This document shows positions 8,836-17,659 of a stretch of 64,000 nucleotides of DNA, in pieces. Numbering within the stretch: the first letter of the stretch is position 1; each line of letters opens with the position of its first letter. The notes under the pieces are model-generated. The model ran no database searches. It was given only the letters and a program-made list of their open reading frames with translations, and was not told the DNA's origin. A program made the position numbers and the translations under genes. Source of the DNA: Flavobacteriaceae bacterium PS02336 (GTDB lineage Bacteria; Bacteroidota; Bacteroidia; Flavobacteriales; Flavobacteriaceae); NCBI GenBank assembly GCA_029960065.1, contig JASCOF010000001.1:1364001-1428000 (forward strand), given 5' to 3'.

Positions 8836-9288
8836 ATGGATATCGGGGTTGAACTTTATATGTCAGCCAAGCTGCTGCTGGCTGCTGCCCTGGGCGGCCT
8901 GATCGGGCTTGAAAGGGAAAGGGAACAGCAGAATACGGGCGTGAGGACTTTTGCATGCATCTGCGCGGCCTCCTGCCTGTTTGTTTCCATTGCGGCCCAT
9001 CTTACGGAAGATGTCTCGGCTGTGGCCCGAATGCTTGCCGCCATTGCGACCGGGCTGGGATTCATAGGGGCGGGAATAATTTTCAGGGACCAGAGGAACC
9101 TGCCCAAAGGCATCACAACCGCCGCGGGCCTTTGGACCACATCAGCGGTTGGAATGGCCATAGCACTGGATATGCTTGTAATTGCCGTTTCGGCGACACT
9201 CATCATACTGCTGATTTTCAGCGTGAACCATTTTTCTTGGTACAGAAGACTGGTAGATAGATTAATTAAGAGCAAAAAAAAGGACTAA
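8836..9288 (+). CDS. MgtC/SapB family membrane protein
   Basis: A 150-residue protein with the N-terminal MgtC membrane domain: GGLIGLERERE (about 16-26), the conserved GVRTFA segment, the GLGFIGAGIIFRD motif (about 71-83) and GLTTAAGLWTTSAVGMA-like spacing, in three to four membrane helices. The larger C-terminal ACT-like domain of Salmonella MgtC is absent, as in the short SapB-type members. MgtC proteins are linked to low-magnesium growth and regulation of ATP synthase. In this block it may serve divalent-cation balance together with the neighbouring bestrophin and metal pumps, which is inference from context. Confidence 0.9.
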   Translation: MDIGVELYMSAKLLLAAALGGLIGLEREREQQNTGVRTFACICAASCLFVSIAAHLTEDVSAVARMLAAIATGLGFIGAGIIFRDQRNLPKGITTAAGLWTTSAVGMAIALDMLVIAVSATLIILLIFSVNHFSWYRRLVDRLIKSKKKD

Positions 9289-9312
9289 CTAAACCAATGG
9301 ACTGCCTTTTAT

Positions 9313-9355
9313 CGGCACCGGGACACTTCAGGGAGAATGGTGCCGAATTTTTTAA
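9313..9355 (+). terminator. Rho-independent terminator after mgtC-like gene
   Basis: A perfect stem CGGCACC (9313-9319) / GGTGCCG (9339-9345) is followed by AATTTTTTA. It lies in the 85-base gap before the P-type ATPase gene, so that gene either has its own promoter or is expressed by read-through. Confidence 0.75.
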
Positions 9356-9373
9356 CCTTATAAATTATATATC

Positions 9374-11437
9374 ATGGAACACAAACATAAATACGATAAG
9401 AACGGGAAACAGATCTGCTGCACGCAGACCGAGAAGGTGTATGTGCAGGCCGGCGCAAAGGAACTTCTGAAGGGGCACACTCCCGGTGACGGCCACAACC
9501 ATGCGCACAGCAGCGACGACGGGCACAGCCATGCCCACACCGATGATGACGGCCATAACCACAGCACTGCCGAAGGCGGAGCGTTTAAGATGTTCCTTCC
9601 TTCGATAATTTCACTGGTGCTGCTGCTTCTTGCCATTTCTTTTGACAACTGGATCAAGCTGCCGTGGTTTTCTGGCACCCTGCGGTTCGTGTGGTACCTG
9701 GTGGCCTATCTGATCGTCGGATTTCCGGTTATCAGGGATGCCTTCAAAAGCATCACCAAAGGGGAGATATTTTCCGAGTTCCTTCTGATGAGCATAGCCA
9801 CAGTCGGCGCCTTCATCATTAAGGAATATCCCGAAGGGGTTGCGGTAATGCTTTTTTACGCCGTAGGGGAAGTTTTCCAGACCCTTGCCGTATCAAGGGC
9901 ACAGCGCAACATCAAAAGCCTTCTGGACCAGAGGCCCGATGAAGTGACCATCGTCGCAGACGGAAAGACCAAAACAATCAAAGCCGAACAGGCCCAGATT
10001 GGGGATATCATCCAGCTGAAACCAGGAGAAAAGCTTGGGCTTGACGGGGAGCTTCTAACCGACAGCGCCTCATTCAATACGGCGGCCCTTACAGGGGAAA
10101 GCAAACCGGACACCAAATCCAAAGGCGAGGCGGTCCTGGCGGGAATGATAAATCTCAACGTGGCGGCACAGGTGAAAGTCACCGCGGCCTTTACCGACAG
10201 CAAGCTCAGCAGAATACTGGAACTTGTACAGAATGCGACCTCGCAGAAGGCTCCGACAGAACTGTTCATACGCAGGTTCGCCAAGATCTACACGCCTATT
10301 GTGGTTTTTCTGGCTATCGGAATCTGCCTTCTGCCTTATTTCTTTGTGGACAATTATGATTTCAGCAGCTGGCTTTACAGGGCTCTTGTCTTTCTGGTAA
10401 TTTCCTGTCCGTGTGCGCTTGTCATTTCCATACCGCTGGGCTATTTCGGCGGAATCGGTGCGGCCAGCCGCAACGGGATACTGTTCAAAGGGAGCAATTT
10501 CCTTGACGTGATGGCCTCGATCCAGAACGTGGTGATGGACAAGACCGGAACGATGACAGAAGGGGTTTTCAAAGTGCAGGAGACTGTCTTCAAGCCGGAG
10601 TTTGACAAGGATGAGATCCTGAAAATGGTCAATGCGGTGGAGAGCCAGAGCTCGCATCCTGTTGCTACGGCAATCCATGAATACGTGGGTGAGGTGGACA
10701 GTTCGATAAAACTGGAAAGCACCGAAGAAATTGCGGGCCACGGACTGAAGGCATTAATCGGCGGAAAGGAGCTGCTTGCGGGGAACTTCAAGCTGATGGA
10801 CAAGTTCGGCATTTCTTATGATGTCGATCCGGCTTCGATAGTATACACGACCATCGCGGTAAGCTATGACAAAAAATATGTCGGGTATATCACCATAGCG
10901 GACAGCATCAAGGAAGACTCGCAGCTGACCATCGACCTGCTGCACAAGATGAATATAAAAGCGACGATGCTCAGCGGGGACAAGGGAAGCGTAGTGAAAT
11001 TTGTAGCAGACAAACTGGGGATTGACAATGCCTACGGAGATCTTCTGCCGGAAGACAAAGTAAACAAAGTGAAGGAGATCAAGGCGCAGTATGGAACGGT
11101 TGCCTTTGTCGGTGACGGAGTGAACGATGCGCCTGTGGTAGCGCTCAGCGATGCGGGCATCGCAATGGGCGGGCTGGGAAGCGATGCGACCATCGAAACG
11201 GCCGATGTCGTGATACAGGACGACAAGCCTTCAAAAATACCCATGGCCATCAATATCGGCAGGCAGACCAAGAAGATCGTATGGCAGAACATCACCCTGG
11301 CTTTCGTAGTCAAGGGCGTAGTGCTCGTTCTTGGAGCAGGCGGGCTGGCCACGATGTGGGAAGCCGTATTTGCCGATGTCGGCGTATCGCTGATTGCGAT
11401 TCTGAATGCGGTGCGCATCCAGAAAATGAAATTCTAA
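9374..11437 (+). CDS. Heavy-metal P1B-type ATPase (Zn/Cd/Co exporter, His-rich N-terminus)
   Basis: A 687-residue metal-translocating ATPase. The N-terminus lacks a ferredoxin-like metal domain and instead has a Cys pair (ICC, about 14-16) and a GHNHAH/GHSHAH/GHNH histidine repeat (about 40-66). Membrane helices carry the ion-binding motif S344-C345-P346-C347. The phosphorylation site is D389 in DKTGTMTEG. The HP motif (SSHPVATAI), nucleotide-binding loop and GDGVNDAPVVALSDAGIAMG hinge are all intact. An SCPC/CPC motif with His-rich tail fits export of Zn, Cd or Co (ZntA/CadA class) rather than copper. It closes the metal-resistance block and follows a terminator, so separate regulation is likely. 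Confidence 0.93.
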   Translation: MEHKHKYDKNGKQICCTQTEKVYVQAGAKELLKGHTPGDGHNHAHSSDDGHSHAHTDDDGHNHSTAEGGAFKMFLPSIISLVLLLLAISFDNWIKLPWFSGTLRFVWYLVAYLIVGFPVIRDAFKSITKGEIFSEFLLMSIATVGAFIIKEYPEGVAVMLFYAVGEVFQTLAVSRAQRNIKSLLDQRPDEVTIVADGKTKTIKAEQAQIGDIIQLKPGEKLGLDGELLTDSASFNTAALTGESKPDTKSKGEAVLAGMINLNVAAQVKVTAAFTDSKLSRILELVQNATSQKAPTELFIRRFAKIYTPIVVFLAIGICLLPYFFVDNYDFSSWLYRALVFLVISCPCALVISIPLGYFGGIGAASRNGILFKGSNFLDVMASIQNVVMDKTGTMTEGVFKVQETVFKPEFDKDEILKMVNAVESQSSHPVATAIHEYVGEVDSSIKLESTEEIAGHGLKALIGGKELLAGNFKLMDKFGISYDVDPASIVYTTIAVSYDKKYVGYITIADSIKEDSQLTIDLLHKMNIKATMLSGDKGSVVKFVADKLGIDNAYGDLLPEDKVNKVKEIKAQYGTVAFVGDGVNDAPVVALSDAGIAMGGLGSDATIETADVVIQDDKPSKIPMAINIGRQTKKIVWQNITLAFVVKGVVLVLGAGGLATMWEAVFADVGVSLIAILNAVRIQKMKF

Positions 11438-11496
11438 ATTGGATAATTCAAAGATTCTAAAGGCTTAAATCCAAAAGATTTAATGCTGCTGTTTAG

Positions 11497-11548
11497 CTGC
11501 CGGCCAGATGATATCCGCTTACGGATAATCATCTGGCTCAGACGGCAG
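11497..11548. repeat. Strong two-tier hairpin downstream of the P-type ATPase
   Basis: An outer stem CTGCCG (11497-11502) / CGGCAG (11543-11548) encloses GCCAGATGATATCCG pairing with CGGATAATCATCTGGC through one bulged T and a CTTA loop. There is no clear T-run after it. It may end the ATPase transcript, or be a REP-like palindrome. Confidence 0.5.
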
Positions 11549-11703
11549 GGATTCTTTGTGCCCTTATCCAATCGTAATATCCATCAGAAATGCCTGCCGC
11601 AACCGCACAGGCAGAAATATCAAACGTGCAGTTTTACCGGCAGTTACTGGTAATGCAATGCCGTATCTGCAGGTATAGCGCATTGAATCGAATTTTATGC
11701 GAA

Positions 11704-11973
11704 ATGAAAAAACGAAAGAAGAAATACTATCCCAACATACAGAAGACCTCCAGGGGACAGAAGGGCAGGCCGGTTAGAAAGAAGAACAGGTATTCGGCTG
11801 TCAATATCGGAAAAACGATCATACTGGCAATTCTGGGAATTGTGATTGTACTTGGAATTTTTGCAAGGGCAAGACATTTTATCCTGTACCACGTGCAGGA
11901 CAGGCCGCATGAGCAGGCCAATGGGAAATTGACCAATGAAGGCGCAGGACGCCTTCCTGAATCCCCGAAATGA
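11704..11973 (+). CDS. Small basic single-span membrane protein, hypothetical
   Basis: An 89-residue protein when started at ATG 11704; an upstream start would add 38 residues of poor-looking sequence. The N-terminal half is highly basic (MKKRKKKYYPN... KGRPVRKKNRY). It is followed by one hydrophobic helix (about 38-56, TIILAILGIVIVLGIFA) and a short polar tail, which predicts N-in/C-out insertion. No family recognised. A terminator follows, so it is plausibly a real short transcript. Confidence 0.5.
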   Translation: MKKRKKKYYPNIQKTSRGQKGRPVRKKNRYSAVNIGKTIILAILGIVIVLGIFARARHFILYHVQDRPHEQANGKLTNEGAGRLPESPK

Positions 11974-12012
11974 AATATATAAAAAAAAATATAAAAGGCG
12001 ATTGTTAATTCA

Positions 12013-12048
12013 AAACCGCAGGCTTTTTCTAAGGTTCTGCGGTTTATT
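12013..12048 (+). terminator. Rho-independent terminator
   Basis: A perfect 9-base stem AAACCGCAG (12013-12021) / CTGCGGTTT (12037-12045), followed by ATTCTATAA and preceded by A-rich sequence. It separates the small membrane-protein gene from the next small gene. Confidence 0.65.
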
Positions 12049-12094
12049 CTATAAAAAAATAAACCGGGCATTTAAACCAAATGATTAGCAGAAT

Positions 12095-12319
12095 ATGAAA
12101 AAGTATGCCAATATTTCCAATGTAATCCTTACCATTCTAAGGGACAATCCTGATCGTGATTTTGCTCTGGAGGAGCTTTCGGGCTTAATTTTTCCGACAG
12201 ATCCGATACAAGAGGAGAAGCATAACCAGGCTGCCGTTCTGGATGTGCTGATTTTTCTGGACGACCAGAAAATGATCCTTCTGGATTTTGAGACGGACCG
12301 CTCAAGGCTTGCCAAATAG
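12095..12319 (+). CDS. Hypothetical 74-residue protein
   Basis: A soluble, acidic 74-residue protein starting MKKYANISNVILTILRDN. The pattern (an N-terminal helix, DFALEELSGLIFPTD, then AAVLDVLIFLDDQKMILLD) resembles a small winged-helix-like fold, in which the last segment would be the wing, but no family is recognised and DNA binding is a guess. It has a terminator upstream and a strong bidirectional hairpin downstream, so it appears to be a monocistronic unit. Confidence 0.55.
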   Translation: MKKYANISNVILTILRDNPDRDFALEELSGLIFPTDPIQEEKHNQAAVLDVLIFLDDQKMILLDFETDRSRLAK

Positions 12320-12349
12320 AACTGATAAGATCAAGCGCGGCAGCCCGTA

Positions 12350-12390
12350 TTTCCGGAGAGCCTTCCCCGAAGGGAAGGCAGTTCCGGAAA
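12350..12390. terminator. Bidirectional terminator hairpin between convergent genes
   Basis: TTTCCGGA (12350-12357) pairs with TCCGGAAA (12383-12390), and inside it CCTTCCC pairs with GGGAAGG around a CGAA loop. It sits between the + strand small gene and the - strand lipid kinase gene. Confidence 0.75.
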
Positions 12391-12405
12391 AGCCTAATTA
12401 AGCGT

Positions 12406-13284
12406 TCAGACCAGCACGCTGAGTGCGGCAGGCTCTGCCGAAATTCTGCAGGTGTTGGTCCTTAATTTATAATGCTCCCCGTCGATCTGCGCATCGGTGA
12501 ATATATTCGTGGGCATTTCGATCTGCAGGCTCTGCACCAGATGGTGCTGGGCCTTCTTGAATCTGCTGACTGAGCGGGTGAGAATATGGTATCCAAGGGC
12601 TATCTTTTCGAAAAAGGAAAGCTCGGGAATGAGAACCAGATCCAGTTTTCCATCCGTCAGCAGTGCGCCTGGGGTAAGGCTCATGCTGTAGCCCATTTCA
12701 TTTGAATTGGAAACAAAGACCATAAATGGCTTTATTGGTATGACCCTGTCGTCGAAATATACTATGGCGGGCTTCGCCTTATACTCAAAGGCTGCCACAA
12801 CTGCAGCCTTGATATAGGCAAAAAGCATCCTTTTTCCCGAATTCTCATACTTTTTTACAATCATCGCGTCAATTCCGATGCCGGTGTTGCTGAAAAAGTA
12901 ATGCTGGTTGATTCTTCCGGCATCGATCCGCAATTTTCTTCCTTCCCTGATAATTTCAAGAGATTTTCCGATATCGCGCGGAATGTTCAGATGCGATGCC
13001 AGTCCGTTTCCCGATCCCACGGGGATGATTCCAAGCTTCACATCGGTTCCGATCAGACGCGAAGCCACCTCATTGATGGTTCCGTCGCCTCCGCATGCCA
13101 CGATGATGTCGGGATTCTGCTCCAGCGCTTTTTCGGTGAGGATCAGGGCGTGCTTTCTGCTCATGGTGTAATCAGTGCTGATCTTATACCGGTCAGCGGG
13201 AAAGAACTGCCTGATGTAAAAATCCGGCAGGCTGTGGCGCCCTGCGCCGGAGACAGGGTTAATGATGAAATGTATATAGGTCAT
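12406..13284 (-). CDS. Diacylglycerol/sphingosine kinase-like lipid kinase (YegS/DgkB family)
   Basis: A 292-residue protein. It opens with IHFIINPVSGAG (the phosphate-loop segment at about 4-15) and carries the family's nucleotide motif GGDGT at 65-69 and GSGNGLA at 90-96, the standard DAGK catalytic domain, then the C-terminal beta-sandwich ending HYKLRTNTCRIS. These soluble enzymes phosphorylate diacylglycerol or related lipids using ATP. The start lies 3 bases after the LtaS-like gene's stop, so the two are co-transcribed. Headgroup transfer by LtaS/EptA-type enzymes releases diacylglycerol, so a recycling role as lipid kinase is a reasonable inference. Confidence 0.88.
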   Translation of the reverse strand: MTYIHFIINPVSGAGRHSLPDFYIRQFFPADRYKISTDYTMSRKHALILTEKALEQNPDIIVACGGDGTINEVASRLIGTDVKLGIIPVGSGNGLASHLNIPRDIGKSLEIIREGRKLRIDAGRINQHYFFSNTGIGIDAMIVKKYENSGKRMLFAYIKAAVVAAFEYKAKPAIVYFDDRVIPIKPFMVFVSNSNEMGYSMSLTPGALLTDGKLDLVLIPELSFFEKIALGYHILTRSVSRFKKAQHHLVQSLQIEMPTNIFTDAQIDGEHYKLRTNTCRISAEPAALSVLV

Positions 13285-13287
13285 TGC

Positions 13288-15246
13288 TTATTTTAAAAGT
13301 TTGTTTGTAAAAAGGTAGTCAGCGGTCTGGTACCATGCGATGGTCTCTTCAAGAAAGGGCCTGTCCATCGGAAGGGGCGTGAGGCTGTTGTCTGATTTTT
13401 TCCAGCTGTAGAAGGCCTGCTTCTTCTGGTCGGAAAGTATCATAACCCGGCTGCCTTTCATGAGCGCGAGCTTGCGGTATGTCCCCAGAAACGCCCGCTG
13501 CTCGAAATCCGGGTCAAGGATGTCCCTGCCGAAGAAATCGGATTCGTAGTGCCATTTGAACATCGAAAATACGGTAGGCCAGAGATCGATCTGCGAGCAC
13601 TGCTTATCCACCTTGCGGCTGGCCGTTTCGGGCATATTGACGATAAAGGAGGGGATATGGTAGTTGGCAATGTCTATCTCATCCTTTCCTGCGCTGCTGG
13701 CGCAGTGGTCGGCAACGACAATGAAGACGGTATTCTTGTACCAGGGCTTTTTAGACGCTTGGGCAAAGAGCCTTTTCAGGGCATAGTCGGCATACTTGAC
13801 AGCCCCCTCGCGTCCCGTTCCCGACGGGATGTCTATCCGGCCCGAAGGATAGGTGTAGGGCCTATGGTTGGAGGTGGTCATCACGAAATTCAGGAACGGC
13901 TTTCCTTGCTTATGCTTCTGGTCGGCAGTGCTTAGCATTTTATTGAATATGTCCTCATCGCAGATTCCCCATGCATTTTCAAATGTGACCTCGCTGTCTG
14001 CGATATTATGCCTCACTGTGCTGATGCGGTCGCTGAGCACGCTTCCGCGCCCGCGGTCATAAATGCTGAAGCCGTTGCCTCCGAAGTAGGAGTTCATGTT
14101 GTCGAAATAGCCGTCGCCGCCGTAAAAAAAGCTGCAGTCATAGTTCTTGGACCTGAAGACATTGCTGATGGTGTAGAGGTCCCGGTTTTCAGGCCTTTTG
14201 ACAATCGACTGTCCCGGGGTGGGAGGTATGCACAGTGTCAGCGCCTCCATGCCGCGCACGGTTCTGGTTCCGGTGGCGTACATGCCGGTGAAAAAGACGC
14301 TTTTCTGGGCAAGGCTGTCCAGGAAAGGGGTCAGGTTCTGCCTGTTTCCGAATTGGGCCATAAAATCCGCACTGAAGCTTTCCATGAGGATAAAGACCAC
14401 GTTGCTGCGCTGCAGCGGCGACTGGACGTCCTTTATGCTGCGGTGGATCGAGTAGCCTGTAGTGGCAAAGGATACCGTGCTGTCTGCCAGTTTTGATTTG
14501 ACGATGCTGAACGCGCGGTCATTGCCGATGGAGGTGTAAAACTGCTCGTACTTCATCTGGTTATTGCGAAAAGCGGCAAAAAAGGAATAGATGCCCGATT
14601 TGGAAATTTCGGAATTGTAGCGGTTGGGCGACCATTCGGCCAGGCTGCTGGAGATAAAAGTGATATAAAAGGATGCCGCGGCCGTGAAGAGCAGCAATAT
14701 GGAAACCCTCTTCACTATGTCCGTGTTGTGGGCGAATGCGGCGGCAAAGGCTCTTGATCTGTAAAAGGCAAAAAGCACAAGTGCGGTAACTATCACGACA
14801 GCTGACACGAGAAGCGGCAGAGGATAGGACTCCTGTATATTGGCAATGACCTCGTAGGTGTAGATCAGGTAGTCCACCGCAATGAAATTGAAGCGGGTCC
14901 TGAATTCCTCCCAGAAGGTGATTTCGGCCAGAAAGGTGAAAACCAGTATGAAAACATTCAGCGCCGTAAAGAACCAGATTACGATCCTGTCGGCCATCGA
15001 GCCGGTCCATCTTCCCGCAAATACGGTATAGTATAGAACGGCAGGATAAGAAATCAGCGCGATGGTTCCGATATCAAAAAAAAGCCCTGTAAGGAGCGTG
15101 CGGATGACATCAAAAATGCTTTGCGAGACCTGGCCATGCTGCCAGATAAAAAGGATGATGCGCAGCAGCTGCGAAAACAGCAGAAACCATGCAATAAAAT
15201 GAACCAGCAGTGCGTATCTGCCGGTTCTGATAGACAATTTACCCAT
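13288..15246 (-). CDS. LTA synthase/MdoB-like sulfatase-fold phospho-headgroup transferase
   Basis: A 652-residue protein with five N-terminal membrane helices (about 11-33, 48-76, 88-110, 143-163, 181-200) and a periplasmic alkaline-phosphatase-fold domain from about 275. Metal and catalytic features are visible: NVVFILMES with Glu289, the nucleophile threonine region TGTRTVRG (325-332), and VVADHCASS for the second metal site. Gram-positive members polymerise glycerol phosphate. In this diderm a role in phosphoglycerol or phosphoethanolamine transfer to glycans or lipids is more likely. A conserved promoter-like element ends 18 bases before the ATG. It heads a two-gene unit with the lipid kinase. 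Confidence 0.85.
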   Translation of the reverse strand: MGKLSIRTGRYALLVHFIAWFLLFSQLLRIILFIWQHGQVSQSIFDVIRTLLTGLFFDIGTIALISYPAVLYYTVFAGRWTGSMADRIVIWFFTALNVFILVFTFLAEITFWEEFRTRFNFIAVDYLIYTYEVIANIQESYPLPLLVSAVVIVTALVLFAFYRSRAFAAAFAHNTDIVKRVSILLLFTAAASFYITFISSSLAEWSPNRYNSEISKSGIYSFFAAFRNNQMKYEQFYTSIGNDRAFSIVKSKLADSTVSFATTGYSIHRSIKDVQSPLQRSNVVFILMESFSADFMAQFGNRQNLTPFLDSLAQKSVFFTGMYATGTRTVRGMEALTLCIPPTPGQSIVKRPENRDLYTISNVFRSKNYDCSFFYGGDGYFDNMNSYFGGNGFSIYDRGRGSVLSDRISTVRHNIADSEVTFENAWGICDEDIFNKMLSTADQKHKQGKPFLNFVMTTSNHRPYTYPSGRIDIPSGTGREGAVKYADYALKRLFAQASKKPWYKNTVFIVVADHCASSAGKDEIDIANYHIPSFIVNMPETASRKVDKQCSQIDLWPTVFSMFKWHYESDFFGRDILDPDFEQRAFLGTYRKLALMKGSRVMILSDQKKQAFYSWKKSDNSLTPLPMDRPFLEETIAWYQTADYLFTNKLLK

Positions 15247-15264
15247 AACTCAATAATAACTCAG

Positions 15265-15303
15265 CAAAGTTTACATTGCAATGTTGTAGTCATTCTGAAT
15301 TTT
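15265..15303 (-). promoter_or_regulatory. Regulatory/promoter element, copy A (39-base shared motif)
   Basis: Read on the - strand it begins AAAATTCAGAATGACTACAA and ends AACTTTG, 18 bases before the LtaS-like start codon. It matches copies D (814-852) and B (20828-20866) at most positions and copy C (17487-17511) in its first half. The centre on the + strand also contains the palindrome ACATTGCAATGT. It is probably an operator plus -7 element of the adjacent two-component regulator. Confidence 0.6.
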
Positions 15304-15413
15304 TGGTTTTTATTAAGAAATATTAACCCTGTTTATGAAAAAAAAGCGCATTGCAGCCTGGCGCAGCTATGCTGGATCCGAGCGGAAGCTTCCTGCGCGA
15401 TCAGGTGCCGCCG

Positions 15414-16688
15414 CTAGAACTTTACGCTGAAGCAGTGGAAATCATTATAATAGGAGTAGGAGATCTTCCATCCGCTTATCTCGGTTATCTTTTTGATGAT
15501 GGCCAGACCCAGCCCGCTGCCGTTTGCCGAGGTGCCGCCGCTGAAGAAACGTCCGAAGAGCTTCTCGATGGGAAGCGGTTCGGCCGTACCAGTGTTGAGG
15601 ACCATCAGCTCGCGATCCAGGGTCCTGATTATGATATTTCCCTCGGTGCGGTTATGGCGGATGGCGTTAAGCACCAGGTTGTTGATAAGGATTTCGGCAA
15701 GGACAGGGTTGGCTTCTATTTCAAGCTTTTCGGACAGCTGCACATTAATGGCGACCCATTTCTGGCCGGCCTGCTCGGTAAAGAAGTCCAGATGCTTTTC
15801 TATATGCTCATTAACCGAGATGCAGGTTTTTTCCAGATAGATCTCATGCTCTATTTTGGAGAGCAGCAGCAGATTTTTGTTGAGCCTGTTGAGTTTTGCG
15901 ACATCCCTACTCAAGGCGCCCAGCACCCGAGTCTGGTCCTTGTCGAGCCGCATCTGGAAAAGGGTGTCGATCTTGTTCTGGAACAGCGCGAGGGGCGTCT
16001 GGAGCTCATGTGCGGCGTTTTCCACAAACTCGCGCTGGCTTTTGTAGATGGCCGTATTTTTTTCGATCAGCGCCTCAAGGCTTCTGTTCAGGCGTTCAAA
16101 TTCATCGATTCCAGACTGGATAAAGTGCGGGGGCTTGCTTTTGTCGATCTCAAACTCATGGATCTGGTCCAGGGTATTGTAAAAGGGCTTCCATCGTTTG
16201 GATGCCGTTTTCTTGGACAGCCAGACTATGCCGATAAAAAGCACCAGAAGGATAAAGGTGAACATGCCAGCTATGGTGAACACCATCCTTTCCATTTCCA
16301 GCAGGTGGATCTTTTCGGTGTAGGTGTATTTTCTGCCGGCAATTTCCACTGGGGCGTAAATGATGCGGAAAGGCTCTTTTTCCTCAGCCGTGGAGTCTTC
16401 GATCATGGTGCCGACTATGGAATCTTTTTTTACGCCCATATCGGGCATAATGGTGAAATGCAGGTTGTACCTGTTCCAGGTCTTGATGTCTTCGGGAGTG
16501 AAATTGCGGCTGGATTGGTTAATGAATGCATTTTTATGCTGCACGAGCACCTCTTCGGTTTCGTAGATAAAAAGCCACTGGCTCACAAAGTAGAATATCG
16601 GAGCGCAGATTGTGAGAATTACGGCAGCGAGGATAAGAAAATCGCGCGTGGTTTTGCTGAGCAGTTTTTTGGTATTCATTTTTCCCAT
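15414..16688 (-). CDS. Sensor histidine kinase of an envelope two-component system
   Basis: A 424-residue membrane kinase: TM helices at about 17-40 and 134-157 flank a roughly 90-residue periplasmic sensor with no recognised domain. A HisKA domain follows with phospho-acceptor His227 in NAAHELQTPLA, then a HATPase with an N-box (LINNLVLNAIRHN), and a G-box GSGLGLAI near residue 397. There is no clear HAMP domain. It overlaps the response-regulator gene by 13 bases (regulator first), so the two are translated together. The neighbourhood of lipid-modifying enzymes recalls PmrB and ColS kinases that sense envelope damage or metal ions; the stimulus is inference. Confidence 0.92.
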   Translation of the reverse strand: MGKMNTKKLLSKTTRDFLILAAVILTICAPIFYFVSQWLFIYETEEVLVQHKNAFINQSSRNFTPEDIKTWNRYNLHFTIMPDMGVKKDSIVGTMIEDSTAEEKEPFRIIYAPVEIAGRKYTYTEKIHLLEMERMVFTIAGMFTFILLVLFIGIVWLSKKTASKRWKPFYNTLDQIHEFEIDKSKPPHFIQSGIDEFERLNRSLEALIEKNTAIYKSQREFVENAAHELQTPLALFQNKIDTLFQMRLDKDQTRVLGALSRDVAKLNRLNKNLLLLSKIEHEIYLEKTCISVNEHIEKHLDFFTEQAGQKWVAINVQLSEKLEIEANPVLAEILINNLVLNAIRHNRTEGNIIIRTLDRELMVLNTGTAEPLPIEKLFGRFFSGGTSANGSGLGLAIIKKITEISGWKISYSYYNDFHCFSVKF

Positions 16689-17350
16689 TTGTATCCTTCG
16701 CCGTAAACGGTTTTAATATAATCTCCCGAACCTGCTTTTGAAAGCTTCTTTTTCAGGTTTTTGATGTGTGCGTATATGAAATCGTGGCTGTCGAGCATAT
16801 CGGCCATGTCGCCCGATAGGTGTTCGGCGATGGCGGCCTTTGACAGGACCTTGTCATTGTTGCCGATTAGGAACAGAAGAAGGTTGAGCTCCTTTCTGGT
16901 CAGCTCGATTTTCTGTTCATTTACAAGGACCGTTTTGGTGAACACCTCGATCCTGATCTCCTGGAACACCACGCTGTTGCTTCCCCTGAAGTTCCTGCGT
17001 CTTACCAGTGCCTGCATCCTTACCAGCAGTTCGGCAAGATGGAAGGGTTTTGTGAGGTAGTCGTCGGCTCCCAGACTGAAGCCCTCCAGCCTTGTTTCCA
17101 GGGTCTCTTTTGCCGATATGATTATCACCCCGTCGGTTTTGTCCTTGCTTCTCAGCTCCCTGAGGATGTCAAAACCGTTGCCGTCGGGAAGGCTAAGGTC
17201 AAGCAGTATGCAGTCGTAATCGTAATTATCGATCTTATGCACGGCCTGCGCATAATTGTGCGCCGTTTCGCATTTTACGCCATTGTCCTTGAAATAGCTC
17301 TGTATGCTTTGAGCGATATCCTGTTCGTCTTCTATGATTAAAATTTTCAT
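16676..17350 (-). CDS. OmpR/PhoB-family response regulator
   Basis: A 224-residue regulator. The receiver domain has the acidic pair ED (7-9), phospho-acceptor Asp51 in ILLDLSLPDGNG, and the conserved Lys near residue 100 (LTKPF). The C-terminal winged helix ends VYGEGYKWEK, the typical OmpR closing. It is paired with the kinase gene through a 13-base overlap. The direct-repeat element AAAATTCAG(A/G)AT in front of this operon and of three other units fits the tandem half-sites these regulators bind, suggesting autoregulation and control of LtaS-like, PAP2/EptA-like and perhaps czc genes. Confidence 0.93.
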   Translation of the reverse strand: MKILIIEDEQDIAQSIQSYFKDNGVKCETAHNYAQAVHKIDNYDYDCILLDLSLPDGNGFDILRELRSKDKTDGVIIISAKETLETRLEGFSLGADDYLTKPFHLAELLVRMQALVRRRNFRGSNSVVFQEIRIEVFTKTVLVNEQKIELTRKELNLLLFLIGNNDKVLSKAAIAEHLSGDMADMLDSHDFIYAHIKNLKKKLSKAGSGDYIKTVYGEGYKWEK

Positions 17351-17659
17351 GATGCCATTTTCTTACCGCCCCATGACAGTGCATATGCCCACTAAATTTA
17401 AGAATTTATGGCAATATATGCGCTGCGGGGCATCATTTTTATAAAACGGCTGTGCCGTTTATATTACAGTCTGTAATAATACGGCTCAATTTTGAATTAA
17501 TTCTGAATTTTTGCCTGCAGCACGTTTTTTTAGCAAAATCTGCCTTAAGATTTCGGGGCTTTGATAAAGATTCCCCCAGCCATGAAAACTGGATGCCGGG
17601 AGAATCACATCAAAAAAAAGAGTCTGGGAGCGTATAAATGCCCTATAGGGTTTAATTGC
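17351..17659. promoter_or_regulatory. 309-base non-coding region upstream of the two-component operon
   Basis: No supportable gene. It holds a short hairpin AAACGGC-TGT-GCCGTTT near 17444-17460, a palindrome TTACAGTCTGTAA near 17464-17476, and the element copy C at 17487-17511. It presumably contains the promoter of the regulator-kinase operon, with the operator about 137 bases before the start codon. Confidence 0.5.
17487..17511 (-). promoter_or_regulatory. Regulatory element, copy C (first half of the shared motif)
   Basis: On the - strand: AAAATTCAGAATTAATTCAA continuing AATTG. It contains two ATTCA(G/A)AAT-type half-sites repeated exactly 11 bases apart, the classic spacing for OmpR-family regulators. 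The last part seen in copies A, B and D (the ACTTTG end) is not kept. Confidence 0.55.

Noticed and set aside
9479..9560. Short tandem repeat in the P-type ATPase gene as CRISPR-like
   Set aside because: It codes for the GHNHAH histidine repeat in frame and has no regular spacers.
10070..10741. 223-residue - strand ORF over the P-type ATPase gene
   Set aside because: Opposite strand of the conserved ATPase core; no motif and no promoter.
15351..16706. 451-residue + strand ORF over the histidine kinase gene
   Set aside because: It is the antisense of a clear kinase with all motifs; the + strand translation has no recognisable domain and arises from GC-rich codons.
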